64,000 nucleotides of DNA from Forficula auricularia (taxonomy: Eukaryota > Arthropoda > Insecta > Dermaptera > Forficulidae): positions 8,202,986 through 8,266,985 of the forward strand of contig JALMQS010000102.1 in assembly GCA_024734495.1 (NCBI GenBank), given 5' to 3'. Shown here one piece after another: positions 54,835 to 64,000 of this stretch. Each line of letters opens with the position of its first letter. Position 1 is the stretch's first letter. Under the pieces are notes generated by a model, which was not told the origin of the DNA, ran no database searches, and saw only the letters and a list, made by a program, of their open reading frames with translations. The translations under genes were made by a program, and so were the position numbers.

Positions 54835-56330
54835 CTCTTCGAATTATTTAGATTTTTATGCACTTCTTATAATAGCGTATTCACTTCAAAAAAATATTAA
54901 TTTAAAAAAAAACTAATTTTTAATAGTATATTTTATAAACAATTAAAAGAGTATACTTTCGTTGGAATATCTCGAAAAAATTACTTTTTACAAGCTTATA
55001 TTTTACCATCTCTTCGAAGATGATACAAAGGAGAGACATCTACTAGCATAGAGTTATCCAGGAAACAATTTATATATATTATTAAATAAAATTTTTAATC
55101 AAGCTAGCCCGTGATCAAGCCCGACTCTCGACAATCCTACTTTAATCTGATCCCTACATATTTGAGAATAAAATAAAATATATAGTGTCGTAAAATGGCT
55201 AATGATTGAATCCGAGAAAGCCAAAAAAAAAGATATTAATTTGCAAAGAGTAGAGGACAGCCTCATTATTTCCTCTTAAAAATAAAAAATTTTATTCTTA
55301 AGAATAGTAATTGTTAAATAAATAAATTAGGCTACCCTGCCTCTATAACAATAGATAAAAAGAACTACAAACTTCTTCTTAATAAATGAGATCTTTAATG
55401 GATTAACACAACGCCCTGCCAGTACACATGCTAGATGGTGGGGGGCGTGGATGACATTTCATTTAAAATAATACACTTAACAATAAAAATAAATAAAATA
55501 TATAAAATTGATATTATCAAATTTAATTGATTACCCCCACCTATATCATAGAGAAATTTACGACTCACAGATCTGAACATATAAAATTAAATAATTTCTC
55601 AGTGGACTGAAGGAAAGTTGAATTAAATAATAATAAAGTACTTTTTTTTTTTATTTAAAATGGACCTTGTCCGTTAGAACATTTGGTCAGTGATACATAA
55701 AAGTACTTTTTAATAATATCCAATTTGTCCATTTACATCTGTAGCTCCATGACTCCTTTGCATATTTTGCAAGAGAGCTCTAGTTTGAGCCATTTAAGGG
55801 AGTTCGAGACTGCTTATCTATCTTGTTGATCTTCGAAAAAATATTTTGTATTTCTCCAGAGTGACAACGTCTGCATACCAAATTTGTTAATAAAAATTTT
55901 TTTAATAATGAGGTTAATTTCGAATAAAAATCTTTGTTTTGATAATATTAATAAAAAAAGAATATAGAGATAAATTTTTTCTCATTATAAAAACATTTAT
56001 TTAACACAAAAACGATTTCAACAAATAGAGTTACTAGTGTTTTTGTCATATTCTGTTGGCTGCAAACTACTTTTTATTTTTACATTTATAAATAACTAAT
56101 TAACTAGACTGTCAAATCTATTGAAAAATATATCATTCGATTCATAAAAGTTGAATTATTGATCTGTATAAATTTGTTGAAAATGGTATAATTTGTATAG
56201 AAGTTATAGCCCTTTTAAAAGCTCGGTCCAGTTACTTCCATGTCAATAGGACAATTTTCAATAATTTATTTCTCGAGAATGGGACAGACGAACAGCTTCA
56301 AATTTCGGTAATAAATATTTAATGCATTAA
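54835..56330. other. Intronic spacer
   Basis: 55540-55620 is a remnant of the right end of the 41694-43064 region (GAGAAATTTACGACTC). 55240-55265 has a remnant of GAGGACAGCCTC type. The rest is unassigned. Confidence 0.35.
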
Positions 56331-56335
56331 TGATT

Positions 56336-56605
56336 CTATGATAAAAATTTGAGAATTTTCTTATAAAAATGATAAACAGTCCCGAACCTCCTTAAGAGGT
56401 CCTTAAATTTGCCTTCCGTTAAGGTCCCCTGTCCCAGGCATTCATGGCATATGATCGCAAATATCGGACATCTCACAATGAAGTGGAAAACGTCTTCCTT
56501 TTCATTTAAGTTGCAGAGGCTACATCTGAAATCCCTTCAGAGTCATCCATGGCTTATAATTTCAGGTGCACAGCCTTCCCACGAATCTTCATGTTTTATC
56601 TCATC
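56336..56605 (-). pseudogene. LINE C-terminal zinc-knuckle fragment
   Basis: Minus strand reads CSLCNLNEKEDVFHFIVRC (C-x2-C-x8-H-x4-C style knuckle, by eye), then PIFAIICHECLG and ends YHFYKKILKFLS before a stop at 56336. This matches the end of Jockey- or I/R1-type LINE ORF2 proteins. NYKPWM lies just upstream in another frame, so there is a frameshift. Two stops also interrupt the upstream frame. Confidence 0.6.
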
Positions 56606-56609
56606 TTTC

Positions 56610-57835
56610 CCATGCTGAAAGTTGAATTAAATATATAAATATTAAATAATGACTTAAAGTAATAAATCAATTACATCTTTTTTTCCGATTTGCTTAGAGA
56701 TATTGTTGGAGATTCTTTTCACTAAGAATCAATTTCAATAAGCCAATTGAAATGTAAATGATAAATCATTATGCAATTATAAACAAATTGAATAGTTAAT
56801 AAATTAGCAATTGATTTTTTCTTTTCTTTTTTTAAATAATTAATTAAAATTAATAGAAAATTTAATTGCTTTTTTTGTACATTTGAACATAATAAATAAT
56901 AAAATTATTCATTAATTAATATTTTTTTAATAATTCCGTAGAAACTTTTATGAATGAGAATCGAGAATTTAATCAAAATATCAATCAATTTTTTTTTGAA
57001 ATGATAATTAATATATTCTTATTAAAAAGATGTCCATGAATAAATTTTACGAATTAAAATAGTAATTGAGTATTTATTATTCTATTGACACATTTTTCTC
57101 ACACTTTTTTCACTATTATGTGTGAAAACGTATTCAATTTTCACTTGGTAATTAAACTAGCAATATTTAATTTTTTAATCAATTTTTTTAATATAAAATT
57201 ATTATTAATTAATGGTTTAATGCTCGATTTATATTCAGAAAAAGATATATATGACTGTAGTATTAATTAGTGGTCAGTATTAATCACAACTTACAATCAC
57301 GCACTGTAATTCATTTTAAAAAGCAAAAAGAGCAAAAAAGTTTGGACCGTTTTACACAATTTAAACATATATGGATTTTTTTACACTTTAAGGGGGCAAA
57401 TCCCCCAAATCTCCCTCCTTGTTACAAATGTTTGTGTGTTCATGTTTTAGAACTTTTCACTTCTCTAGCCCCTCAGAAGAAATTTAACAGTTAAAATAAT
57501 CCTTCCTCTCCACCAAATCAAATTCATGTCCATAAAATTATCGAAAAGTGATAAACATAAGGGGGAGGGCGTTTCCAGAAAAGGGTTGGTGACGGGCGTA
57601 AATGGGGGTCATATTCGGATTCAGAAGATCAGTTTACATAGGAATCAGAAGGAATGGCGTCGGGGCCGATTTTCATGCAGAGCAGTGTAATTTGATGTAA
57701 AACCTAGAGTGTAAACGTGCTAAGTCACAACAAGGAAATTTCACAGGGCAGAGAAAAAACAAACAAAATGTAATATTGTTGTTATGGAAAGAAACTATTT
57801 TTCACATTTTTTTTCTACAACTTAGGATCATAATT
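56610..57835. other. Intronic spacer
   Basis: AT-rich up to 57500; 57540-57760 is less AT-rich, single-copy and possibly non-coding conserved. No gene recognised. Confidence 0.3.
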
Positions 57836-57841
57836 TTAAGT

Positions 57842-58230
57842 AGCAGTTTTAGAGAAAGAGATTAGAGGCTTTCGAAATGTGGTGCTACAGAAGAATGATG
57901 AATATCAAATGGATGGATAAAATTACAAATGAAGAAGTTCTTGGAAGAATCGGAGAAAGAAGATCCTTGTGGAAGAGTCTGAAGAAGAGAAGAGGTCAGA
58001 TGATGGGGCACACACTGAGACACGGGGGACTGCTTAGGGATATCTTGGAGGAGGTGGGAAAGAAAAGGGAAAGGGGAAGACCCAGATTAGAATATTTCAT
58101 CCAAATAATTGGGGATATGGGATGCCAGACATTTAGAGAGGTCAAACAGCTGGCGGGGGACAGAGTCGAGTGGAGACGGATTGTTGCATCAAACCAGTCT
58201 TAGGACTGTATACTCAATGATGATGAGCAG
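57842..58230 (+). pseudogene. RTE-like LINE C-terminus, longer copy
   Basis: From RKRLEAFEMWCYRRMMNIKW through ITNEEVLGRIGERRSLWKSL and GHTLRHGGLLRDILEE to GRPRLEYFIQIIGDMGCQT and WRRIVASNQS with a stop at 58201-58203. About 118 codons are open and in frame. The tail is AATGATGATG. A stop lies directly upstream (57838), so it is a 5'-truncated insertion of only the C-terminal region after the RT. Close match to the short copy at 53016-53195 suggests both are fairly young. Confidence 0.75.
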
Positions 58231-58564
58231 TTTTACTTGGACGAGGCTGCATTTCTTTTTCTTTCGAACGGTATTAATGTCTCACATATGATAAAAAATG
58301 GATTTAGCAGGTTTACACTCTATAGGCGACGATATATTTATATCTTCTATATAAATACCTTGATCTAATTTATAGCTTCTTTCTTGTTTGTCTTCAAGTC
58401 TGTCAGTTCTTTTAATTAGGCCTAATATCTTCGGATTTAAGCCATCCCCTCAAGATCTCCTTCCCCCGTCCATACTTAATATATGTAGGTCGAATGATTA
58501 TGCATGCCTCTCTCTCTCTATTTGTCCCAAAGTTTCCGAATTCCTGGAGTATGAAATTTAATAG

Positions 58565-58720
58565 TTTATTTTTTTATTTATTTTTGTCTCAGATACTATA
58601 ACACATTTGCTAGTAGGAATGTAGTATGTAACTGCAGGAGCAGAATTCCGCGAGTCAAGCTTGAACTTTGACCTCCAAGAGTCAGCAAAATGACGATGAT
58701 GAAGCAATAGTACCAGCTCG
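58565..58720 (-). repeat. Degenerate tRNA-derived SINE
   Basis: Minus strand: AGGTCAAAGTTCAAGCTTGA (eroded B box) followed by CTCGCGGAATTCTGC and a tail TGTGTTATAGTATCTGAGAC, AAAAATAAATAAAAAAATAA. CTCGCGG links it to the SINE at 54600-54725. Confidence 0.45.
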
Positions 58721-58724
58721 ATTT

Positions 58725-59440
58725 TTAATAGTTTATTATATTTAAATATATTAATAATGCGGTTCTAACCTTAGCTGCATATGATAGTTACATCCTGCCT
58801 CCTTCCAACGATCTGCGAATTTCGCAGAGAACTTAAAGTGTATTGAAAAAAATTTCAGTTTTTCTCCAATTAAAAAATAACTAATCTTTGATCGGTCAAA
58901 ATATTTATCCTCTCTTGGCATTGAAGTAGGTATAAAAAATATTCTTTCTTTGTACTGCTTGTGCAACTGGGAAGAAGTGTGAGGGGTCTTTTTTGATAAA
59001 TGACCCCCAACATCAGCAACAACATCTCAGTCCCCCCCCTTGTCCCATCTATTTAACTGCCACGGCGTTGATTTTTTGATTATATAATTAACAATATCAT
59101 TAATGAATTTTGATAAACGAGTTTTTTTTCATTTGATAAATGGCAACTTTGCACAGGAATTGAAAAAACAACGGAAAGAAGTTTTGAAAAGGAAACAGGT
59201 CATGTATTTGTTTAATAATATAGAATTAGAACAAATTAACTTCACCTCAGAGCGTATTAGAAAAAAAAAGATCTTAATTTTGAAAAACAATTTCTCATAG
59301 TTAATTTTTTTAATAGATTTATAAATAAAATAAGTATGTTAAATAATGAAATCGAAAAATTCGACCAGCGTAGCTCGCCGGGGGGGGGGGGGGCGAACAA
59401 TCAAATTAAATCAAACATTTTGGAATTTATTTTTTGCTTT
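58725..59440. other. Intronic spacer
   Basis: A 13-base G run at about 59382. A 65-codon + frame at 59103-59300 is lysine-rich without a recognised domain. Confidence 0.3.
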
Positions 59441-59444
59441 TATG

Positions 59445-59665
59445 TTTTTTTTTTTTTTTATTTAATGTCACCGGGAACAAAGCGCCATTTAGACAGCACA
59501 TAAGTAAAGTTTTAGTAGGGTTAGTGAGGGAGCCGAGTTTTCAGCCGGTAGAAATTTTTATTTGCCAGCTAGGATCGAACCCCGGTCTCCCACTTCAACA
59601 TCGTCATAATCGATCGATGCCGAAGCGAGGCCAATGCGTTAGCTGACTGAGCCAACCCGACTCCC
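59445..59665 (-). repeat. tRNA-derived SINE with intact pol III boxes and target duplication
   Basis: Minus strand: GGGAGTCGGGTTGGCTCAGT is the A-box head, GGGGTTCGATCCTAGC the B box (complement of 59571-59582). The body includes CTCGGCTCCCTCACTAACCC and GTTCCCGGTGACATTAAATA before an A tail. CTTTTATG with following Ts flanks both ends (59437-59444 and 59666-59673), a clean duplication. Best-preserved SINE in the window. Confidence 0.85.
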
Positions 59666-59679
59666 CTTTTATGTTTTTA

Positions 59680-60460
59680 AAGATATGTAAAACGTGGAGA
59701 AATATAATTTATAATTCGGGTTTTGTCTCTATATCTGGATTATTATTTCGAACGATAAAACAAGAACCAAGACCCAAAGAAAGTACGTTTTGGTGCCAAA
59801 ATGTTTTTATATTTTCAAAAAAAAAACGCAATTTAGATTTTGTGATTTCGAGTTTCAGAATTTCAAGTTGTAAATTGAAGAAAATAATATAAATATATAT
59901 TATCTTTATATATAAGCAGTTTCAGGGTTTTAACTAAAATTTGGGAAATAATTTAGTTGGAGAATTTCTGTTAATGACAATTTTTATTGCCTGATCGAAA
60001 ATTGTCAAATCATGAAAATTCACGTAGAGCGTAGCAAAGTTTAAATTTAAAGTTTCCAGTTTTTCATCCAATTTATCTATTACGCATTATCTTTAATTTC
60101 CACTTCTTCTCAGCCTCTCTCGATTCGCTGACCTTTTGTGAGTGTTAATTTTTCTGACAGCTTAATAGCCCAAGTCTAGGAAGTCTTAAATTTTTCTACA
60201 AATTAGAATTGTTTTTTTAAGTGATGTATAAAATTGATTTACTTAAGGGTTACGACTCTCAAATTATCCAAATTCTTTAATTAAGTTTAACATTTTTCCA
60301 AGTTATGTCAGAAATCAACTTTTCCCGACATATCATTTTTGTTTGCTTTTTTAAGCTATTTTTAGCATGTATTTACTACTGATGTATATGTTTGAGTCCT
60401 AACTTCTTGATTCATTATTAAGTGATATTGTTTCTAAGTAAAAAAAGTTAAGAGTTTTAT
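59680..60460. other. Intronic spacer
   Basis: 59760-59850 has family Y-like words (TTTTGGTGCCAAAATGTTTT). Otherwise nothing recognised. Confidence 0.35.
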
Positions 60461-60465
60461 TAATA

Positions 60466-60600
60466 TTATTACGAAACGGTCGGATTAAACCGTGCAAATG
60501 ACCGTGCGTGGTTTAAGTCGTATAAACAAAAAATCAACGGTTCAATTTCAAATTGACCGTGTAAGAAAATGGAGACGCCAAAGACATAATAAAAATATAG
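60466..60600 (+). repeat. Dispersed 130-bp repeat, copy 1
   Basis: ATTACGAAACGG, ATTAAACCGTGCAAAT, CGTGCGTG, AAATTGACC(G/A)TGT and GACATAATAAAA recur in the same order at 63222-63348. Function and class unknown. Confidence 0.6.
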
Positions 60601-60828
60601 TCCCCTCTAGCTGTTTCTTATTTCTTTTATTTTTTTTATTTTTTGCAAATAATGACATTAAATAATAGACTTTCTGGTATTGTGTGTGTGTCAATTATTA
60701 TCACATATTTGAATCCTGGAATTTTTTTGTGGTTTTACAAAATTAAAATTGTTGATAGCTCTTGTTGAATTACGTATTAAATCAAACGAATTTATATAAA
60801 TTGAAAAATGTCATTTATTCATTAATAT

Positions 60829-60983
60829 CCGAGGGGTGAACCGCGATTGGAATTGCGTGTACACCGTCTATTGGATTATTTGGAATTCATTAGATAATCT
60901 ATTGTCATCTATTGTCTTCCATTTGGAAATGAAAGTAGAAGCGGAGGTAGGTGTACACGATTTTAGGTCGTGGTTCACCCCTC
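60829..60983. mobile_element. Short MITE of the CCGAGGGGTGAACC family
   Basis: Same ends as 30779-31042 (CCGAGGGGTGAACCGCGATT and CGTGGTTCACCCCTC). Flanked by ATTAATAT and ATTAATAC, a 7/8 match to a duplication. No minisatellite inside; GTGTACAC motifs lie near both inner ends. Confidence 0.7.
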
Positions 60984-61299
60984 ATTAATACTTATGAGTA
61001 AAATAAAAACAAAATAATTTTGAAACTAATTATTTTATAGCAAGCAATAGTAATTTGTTTTTGAAATCAAATAAAAATAAAACCATTTGAGAACAAGTCT
61101 GACTATTTTATTTATTTATTTACCAAATTTTTTTCTTTGCTTGAAAATAACTTTTCATATACAAAAAATTTTTATCCAATTTTTTTTTTAATTTACTATT
61201 TTACATAATAAAAATATTTTTAAATAGCTAAAAAATAATTTGAAATTAATGCTTCCTATTTAAATGCAGTTTTGATATCAGCCTCAATGATAGGTAGGT

Positions 61300-61905
61300 G
61301 ATAGGATAACGTAGTTGCTTAGTAGACGTAAATTTTGGGGATTTTGCAATTTTTTTCATAATAACACTTAAACTAAAGCCCGGAAGTCAGGTTCAGTTTT
61401 AATTATTATCATTTGACGAATTTCAGCTAATTAGCTATAACTGTTCAAATAAAGCACCAATTGATTTTTCCTGATTTTCTGCATTTTTCATTTAAAAGTT
61501 GGGCAACCCATACAAATATTTTATACCCAGAAGGAACTTTCCTGAATTTAAGTTCTTGAGGTCTTTTTTATACAATTACTTCCGGAATATTTACTTAGAT
61601 CCTATGTGATTATTATTTATTAATTATTTATGTGTCTGTATATAAATTAGTGTAGGAGTCAGATTATACCCAGTCGAATTTTCGCAGTGACCTGGGTTTG
61701 AACCCAGACCTTCTCTTTAGCAGACAGATAGGTCTACTCTTTGTACCTAGAAATAAAAATAATAAAATCCAGGTCTACAGGCAGACAGAAAAATATTATG
61801 TTTAAAAATGATTTTGTTACACTTTCCAGAAATTTTTTAGCACGAATAAGTTAAAAAAAATAATGAAATTTTTTGACTGTAATATAATAGGGTTGAATGT
61901 ACCTA
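61300..61905. repeat. Dispersed repeat family Y copy with a SINE relic
   Basis: Blocks such as TTTTCATTTAAAAGTTGGG, CCAGAAGGAACTTTCC and CAGGCAGACAGAAAAATATT match other family Y copies. A decayed minus-strand SINE (TGGGTTCAAACCCA B box, complement of 61692-61705) is inserted at about 61610-61745. Confidence 0.4.
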
Positions 61906-61909
61906 GATC

Positions 61910-63215
61910 GCTAAGCGTAGTAATTAAGTACATTAAAAGAAAATTTTATTTAAAATATTTGTTTATTAAAACAAAGTTTATGAAACTTTTACAAAGTTCA
62001 TTCAAAATCTCAGAAAAAGTTCCCTAATTATACTTAAATAATTAAAAAATAAAGATTTATTGATTAAAGAGAAAAAATTCTTTAAAAATACTATAATACT
62101 AGTGAGTGCCAATAGGTTTAAGAAATAAAGAAGTGCAAATTCAAGGCTTGGGCAATTTAATTATAATCCCTTGTTATTGTGTCCTTTACATGGAAGTCTA
62201 TATATAAGTATAGATATTATAAAATAAAAATATTAGAAGAAAAGATAGATAGTTATCCAAAAAATTAATTAAAAAATTGTTTTCTTATTATTTGCATTTT
62301 TCAATCGTAACTTTTGAAATTATAAGCTGTTATTCTAATAAGTTTTTTGTATTTAAAATGCAAATATTTTGGCACTAGAAGGAAATTTATACGATCTTCA
62401 ACGTTTCTACCAAAATTTCAGATAAACTTTATGAACAAAAAAATACAAATTTTTGAAGAATTCTACGCTTCTCTCACCCAGTGAATTGCGTTCCTTAGAA
62501 TAGGGTGGGTATAAAGGTAGAAGAATACAAAACATTGAATAATTAAGCAAGTAATTGAGCAATTATTATTATTGAGCAATTGATTATCAATAGCAAATTT
62601 TATTTACTTAATTATTATTTTTAAATTAAAAATGTTTTTTTTTAGTCAAGATCTAAATTTTATTCGATTTTGAAAAAAATAATGTGGTAATATATACTTA
62701 ATGGAAGAAATGAAATTTTTATTATTTACATTTTGGTACCAGAACGAACTTTCATATGTTATCTTGGAAATCGGAAGACACCAGACAGACTAAAAAAATA
62801 ATATATGAAATGATTTTTCTTTACCTTATATAATTTTCTAATGCTATGAATAAGCAAAAAAATCTAAGAGAACTTTCGTTCGGAAAATACTAATTAAAAA
62901 GAGTAATTTTGGATAATTAATTAACTAGCTATTGTAAATTCATAAATAAATAAATGTAGTGTAGTGAGACTTGATTATAGTTAAGACAAAACGTAGCCTA
63001 AAGCAAATATTGTTTTTTATTTTAAAAAGTCCAATTCCCCACTATATTTATTTATTTATTGTGGATAATATTTTTCCCTAAGGGTTCGGGAATTAAAGTA
63101 TGAGTAAGGAATTAACTTTTTTCTGAAAACATGATATAATGTAGTGGAAGTACTTTTTTGTTGCATTTTTACCTAAACAAAAAAAATAATTTTTTACTTT
63201 ATGCTATTTTACTTT
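61910..63215. other. AT-rich intronic spacer
   Basis: Family Y-like words near 62360 and 62735 (TTTTGG(C/T)AC(T/C)AGAA). No gene recognised. Confidence 0.35.
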
Positions 63216-63221
63216 GCTAAT

Positions 63222-63348
63222 TATTACGAAACGGATGAATTAAACCGTGCAAATAAATGATCGTGCGTGCCTTTTAAGTCTCAAGAATAAAAAAAAATAA
63301 CAATTTTTCAATTACAAATTGACCATGTGAGACATAATAAAATATAAA
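63222..63348 (+). repeat. Dispersed 130-bp repeat, copy 2
   Basis: Partner of 60466-60600; ATTATTACGAAACGG, ATTAAACCGTGCAAAT and AAATTGACCATGTG are shared. Confidence 0.6.
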
Positions 63349-63427
63349 CATCTTTAACATTAGTATCAGGATTTTTTATTTTGCGTAAATAGTAAGAAAT
63401 TTGAATTATATTAGTTTTTAAGGAATT

Positions 63428-63523
63428 TGGTGTTGGTACTTGGTGAAACAGTTTTTAAATTATTGGATAAAAAATACTTGGTGATTTACTTTCTGTTGCT
63501 CCTGAAGATGGGTTAGCCACCCG

Positions 63524-63562
<39 letters not shown>

Positions 63563-63650
63563 GATTAAATTCTCTCCAAAAATATATTCGTTTTATTTTT
63601 ATATCTTAATGTGAAACCTACCAAGTATTTTTATTTAATAATTTGAATTA
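63428..63650 (+). mobile_element. Hammerhead-bearing element, family D, copy b
   Basis: GGTGTTGGTACTTGGTGAAA at the start and AATGTGAAACCTACCAAGTA at the end match the minus-strand copy at 9396-9640. AAATTATTGGATAAAAAATA recurs in inverted form at the other side. Confidence 0.65.
63485..63580 (+). ncRNA. Hammerhead ribozyme-like motif D with microsatellite stem III
   Basis: CTGAAGA (63502-63508), T, stem II GGGT/ACCC, GAAA (63523-63526), then an uninterrupted (TA)n of about 34 bases that can fold as a long stem III, and C at 63560. CTC before the box pairs with GAG after the site, and ATTTA with TAAAT further out. In copy C the same position holds only about 9-10 alternating bases. Confidence 0.6.
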
Positions 63651-63689
63651 TATTAACCAAAATTAAAGGAAAACGAAAAAACATTTTTA

Positions 63690-64000
63690 AGTCTAGGTAC
63701 AGTTTCCAGTAAATTTGGGGATTTGTAATTTTTTTATATCAGCGAACGGTTTGAGAAATTTTTTAGCACGGAGCTACATGCAATTATTAATCAATATGAA
63801 CGCGTTTGCCAAAATTCAGCTCATTACATAAATACAAACATTGGGTTATTCCTAATATAACAATTTTATTTATTTTTCAAAGCGCGAAACTAATCACCAA
63901 ATCGGCCATATCCTAGTTAGGACTCAATAACCGAGCTGAATCTATCGAAAATGAAGAGTTACTATTTGTAATAAACCCGTAACAATAATAATAAATAATA
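63690..64000. repeat. Dispersed repeat family Y, partial copy at window edge
   Basis: TTTTTAAGTCTAGGTACAGT, AATTTGGGGATTTGTAATTT and GCGAACGGTTTGAG correspond to the 5' part of family Y as in 22905-24215. Confidence 0.4.

Larger units (their letters stand above)
43641..64000 (+). other. Presumed intron 1 (runs past the window end)
   Basis: It begins at the GTGAGT donor. It contains the TEs listed below and no recognised exon. 43647-43735 duplicates 41889-41985. Confidence 0.45.

Noticed and set aside
60466..60500. CGAAACGGTC as a hammerhead core
   Set aside because: No CTGANGA box or stem II upstream; the block belongs to an unrelated 130-bp repeat.

Overview
The window looks like an AT-rich stretch of an arthropod, probably insect, nuclear genome. 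The evidence is eukaryotic in kind: a GC-rich promoter followed by a signal-peptide exon with a consensus splice donor, RNA polymerase III-type SINEs, several clades of non-LTR retrotransposon remnants, a Penelope-like element, Helitron-like repeats and many terminal-inverted-repeat or foldback elements. Order and species cannot be fixed from the sequence. No rRNA gene, genuine tRNA gene, CRISPR array or prokaryotic operon was seen.

Only one host gene start is supported. A GC-rich promoter and 5' leader at about 43.30-43.58 kb lead into a short first coding exon on the + strand (43582-43640). It encodes a typical signal peptide and ends in a donor reading GTGAGT. No second exon was recognised, so positions 43641-64000 are read as the first part of a long intron 1, and 1-43.2 kb as upstream intergenic sequence. 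Two very weak protein-like segments (30.04 kb + and 36.9-37.05 kb -) are listed with low confidence.

The rest is mostly repeats. 1.5-5 kb: an R2-like LINE 3' fragment, a decayed SINE and two Helitron-like elements. 5-16 kb: palindromic elements, an array-bearing repeat (family X), a TTA-flanked TIR element with a SINE in it, a 636-bp foldback element with a 10-bp flanking duplication, and a TA-flanked palindromic element nested in a hAT-like relic. 16-26.5 kb: three large inverted repeats, RTE-like and other LINE relics, more Helitron-like repeats and a cloverleaf-capable segment. 27-35 kb: a Penelope-like fragment framed by inverted repeats, a nested 8-bp-TSD element with an internal minisatellite, a local templated duplication and a very clean palindrome. 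36-43 kb: a three-unit tandem repeat sharing a module with the gene's proximal promoter, two hAT-like copies and a LINE C-terminal relic. 44-64 kb (intron 1): a TIR element, a two-level tandem array, SINEs, RTE-like and other LINE ends, and MITEs.

The recurrent theme is hammerhead-ribozyme-like cores (CTGANGA, stem II, GAAA, a short palindromic stem III, a UH cleavage dinucleotide, then a stem I partner) inside at least seven inverted-repeat elements of several sequence families, one of which encloses Penelope-like endonuclease coding sequence. Hammerhead ribozymes in Penelope-like elements and in small non-autonomous retroelements (retrozymes) are an established phenomenon. The density, the foldback arrangement with one ribozyme in each arm, and the expansion of stem III by an AT microsatellite are what stand out here. 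Activity is inferred from base pairing only.
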